Shown here: piece by piece, positions 4,111-5,290 of the stretch
Numbering within the stretch: the first letter of the stretch is position 1
Layout of the letters: each line of letters begins with the position of its first letter
NCBI GenBank assembly: GCA_902476665.1
Contig: CABSEO010000176.1
Coordinates: 1-5,290 of the forward strand
Reading direction: 5' to 3'
DNA: 5,290 bases
DNA from: an uncultured Emergencia sp.
Lineage (GTDB): Bacteria > Bacillota > Clostridia > Peptostreptococcales > Anaerovoracaceae
Notes under the pieces: model-generated
Database searches by the model: none
What the model was told of the DNA's origin: nothing
Seen by the model: the letters and a program-made list of their open reading frames with translations, nothing else
Made by a program: the position numbers and the translations under genes

Positions 4111-5290
4111 TACAATACATCCTTTCTGTTTATGTCATATTTGTTAAAGTCCTCATAGTCCTCTGTATCAGGAGGCAGTCCTTTTCTTTTCAGCTTCTTT
4201 CTCAGATGGAGATTCAGATAATAAAACACCACTGCAAACACCGGCACACCCAGCACCATACCGATGAAACCGAAAAGACCTCCTCCCACCAGTATGGCAA
4301 AAAGTACCCAGAAACTGGCAAGACCTGTAGTCCCACCCAGAATTTTAGGGCCCAGAATATTCCCGTCAAACTGTTGAAGCGCCAGAATCAGAATCAGAAA
4401 ATAAAGCGCCTGAATCGGACTGGAAAAACAGATAATAATTGCAGACGGAATCGCGCCGATAAACGGTCCGAAAAACGGAATCACGTTGGTAACTCCCACA
4501 ATAGTGCTGACCAGCACTGCATAAGGCAGCTTAATAATGTTCATCAGAATAAAGCACAGAATACCGATGATCAGGGAATCGATCAGCTTGCCATTAATAA
4601 ATCCTCCAAATGTTTTATTGCAGAAGTTGGCAAAATCCTGAATCTGTTCCACATGTTTTCGATTCATGGTGGCTGTAATGAACTTTCGGCTCTGTGCTTT
4701 GAAAAGTTCCTTGCTGTTAAGGAAATACACACAGATAATCACACCGATACACAGATTCATTACCGTCTTCAGCGTTACCAGCACTCCCTGTGAAATCTGC
4801 GTCATATATATACCGATTTTCGGTAAAAACTCATTATCAGTCCATTCCACAAAAGAATCCCGCATTCTGCTCAGCAGTGCTTCCGCCGCTCCAGCCAGCT
4901 CCGGATATCTTTCTGCAGTAAAGGTCATTTCGATCCAGTCAATAAGCTCATTGATTTTATCCGGCGCATCATGCACCAGTCCCAGAATGCTGCGGATAGT
5001 TTCAGGCAGCACCAGTGCGAACACCCCAAAAGTACCAGAAGCGAAGCCACAGTACCTGTCACTCTGGCCAGACGAAATGCGCTCTTTTTCTTTGTGTAAA
5101 CCCGGCTGAGCAGACGGTATGACCTTCTGACTACAGTATTATAGACAGGGCAGAGCAGATATGCCATCACCAGTCCAAAAATGAAGGGTGACAGGATGCC
5201 GGTAATAACGCCCCACCCTTGCTGTACCTTGTCAAAATGCACAATCACCTGATAGAGAACAATCAATGCTGCTCCCGCACAGAAGATAGT
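4110..5290 (-). pseudogene. AI-2E (PerM/YhhT-like) family transporter, frameshifted and 5'-partial
   Basis: Multi-pass permease of the AI-2E/PerM family; members export AI-2 or act as Na+/H+ antiporters, and the substrate here is unknown. The first frame runs from the window edge (5290) to the break near 5024. It holds a hydrophobic helix, then GVITGILSPFIFGLVMAYLL typical of the family's second helix, and RLARVTGTVASLLVLLG entering the third. The second frame (5024-4110, 304 residues counted from GTG) resumes that helix with VFALVLPETI. It contains the soluble loop, the helix 87-103, and the family core NVIPFFGPFIGAIP (180-193), QQFDGNILGPKILG (217-230) and GLFGFIGMVLGVPVFAV (249-265). Neither frame alone is a complete permease, and together they read as one with a single -1 change. 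Unshifted, the first frame adds 32 foreign residues and stops at 4925. The TTG at 5266 is internal, because the frame stays open to the edge. Deletion, sequencing error or recoding could each explain it. Confidence 0.85.
5024..5031 (-). other. Frameshift point: TTTTGGGG run, candidate -1 slippery heptamer
   Basis: The minus strand reads CTT TTG GGG TGT in the upstream frame. One more G, or a -1 slip, gives CTT TTG GGG GTG TTC, restoring the family sequence LLGVFALVL. Bases 5030-5024 (T TTG GGG) have the X XXY YYZ layout of -1 recoding sites in exactly the right phase. Homopolymer miscount or a real deletion in the four-G run is the simpler reading. Confidence 0.7.

Noticed and set aside
3349..4158. 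A 269-codon plus-strand open frame
   Set aside because: It is antisense to murB, which has all catalytic motifs. The translation is Cys/His/Ser-rich with no family resemblance.
4206..5109. Two plus-strand open frames of 195 and 147 codons
   Set aside because: Both are antisense to the permease. The Gln/Asn/His/Lys-rich composition of the first is what the reverse of a hydrophobic membrane protein gives.
4925..5266. A separate 113-residue protein beginning at TTG 5266
   Set aside because: The frame is open to the window edge, no ribosome site precedes the TTG, and the sequence is the N-terminal part of the same permease; its last 32 residues are out-of-frame readthrough.
1..5290. CRISPR arrays, tRNA genes, insertion sequences or toxin-antitoxin pairs
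   Set aside because: I saw no regularly spaced repeats, no cloverleaf with a TTCGAAT-type arm, no transposase motif and no terminal inverted repeats on either strand.

Overview
The window looks like chromosome of a low-to-mid-GC Firmicute, most likely a clostridial species (Lachnospiraceae or a relative). The reasons are strong AGGAGG-type ribosome binding sites, TTG starts, a murB - PHP phosphoesterase - rapZ gene order known from Clostridia, and a Kce/BKACE-family enzyme. This placement is inference from gene content and style; no rRNA or other marker is present. Every gene I can support lies on the minus strand, so the window reads right to left. The long plus-strand open frames are antisense shadows.

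Right to left: 5290-4110 holds an AI-2E (PerM/YhhT-like) family membrane permease. Its 5' end lies outside the window, and its reading frame breaks by one nucleotide at a TTTTGGGG run (5031-5024). It is followed with 1-nt or 11-nt overlaps or a 15-nt gap by murB (4110-3244), a PHP-domain phosphoesterase (3254-2502) and rapZ/yvcJ (2486-1626). These four are probably one transcript. murB makes UDP-MurNAc for peptidoglycan and RapZ homologues sense or control amino-sugar supply, so the unit has a cell-envelope flavour. The usual clostridial follower of rapZ, whiA, is not here. A weak terminator-like hairpin (1564-1529) follows rapZ.

A second unit starts from an extended -10 promoter near 1500 and encodes a 276-residue 3-keto-5-aminohexanoate cleavage enzyme-like protein (1418-588), without the other lysine-fermentation genes. 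A clear rho-independent terminator (553-498) ends it. A third unit starts from a near-consensus extended -10 (435-430) and reads off the left edge as the N-terminal 131 residues of a magnesium-translocating P-type ATPase, started by TTG behind a strong ribosome binding site.

I see no tRNA, rRNA, CRISPR, insertion sequence or phage gene. Most of the window is ordinary housekeeping sequence. The item most worth checking is the permease frameshift: the break falls on a heptamer of the form X XXY YYZ, in the frame where a -1 slip would restore the full protein. A simple base deletion or sequencing error remains more likely. I did not find a convincing undescribed system.
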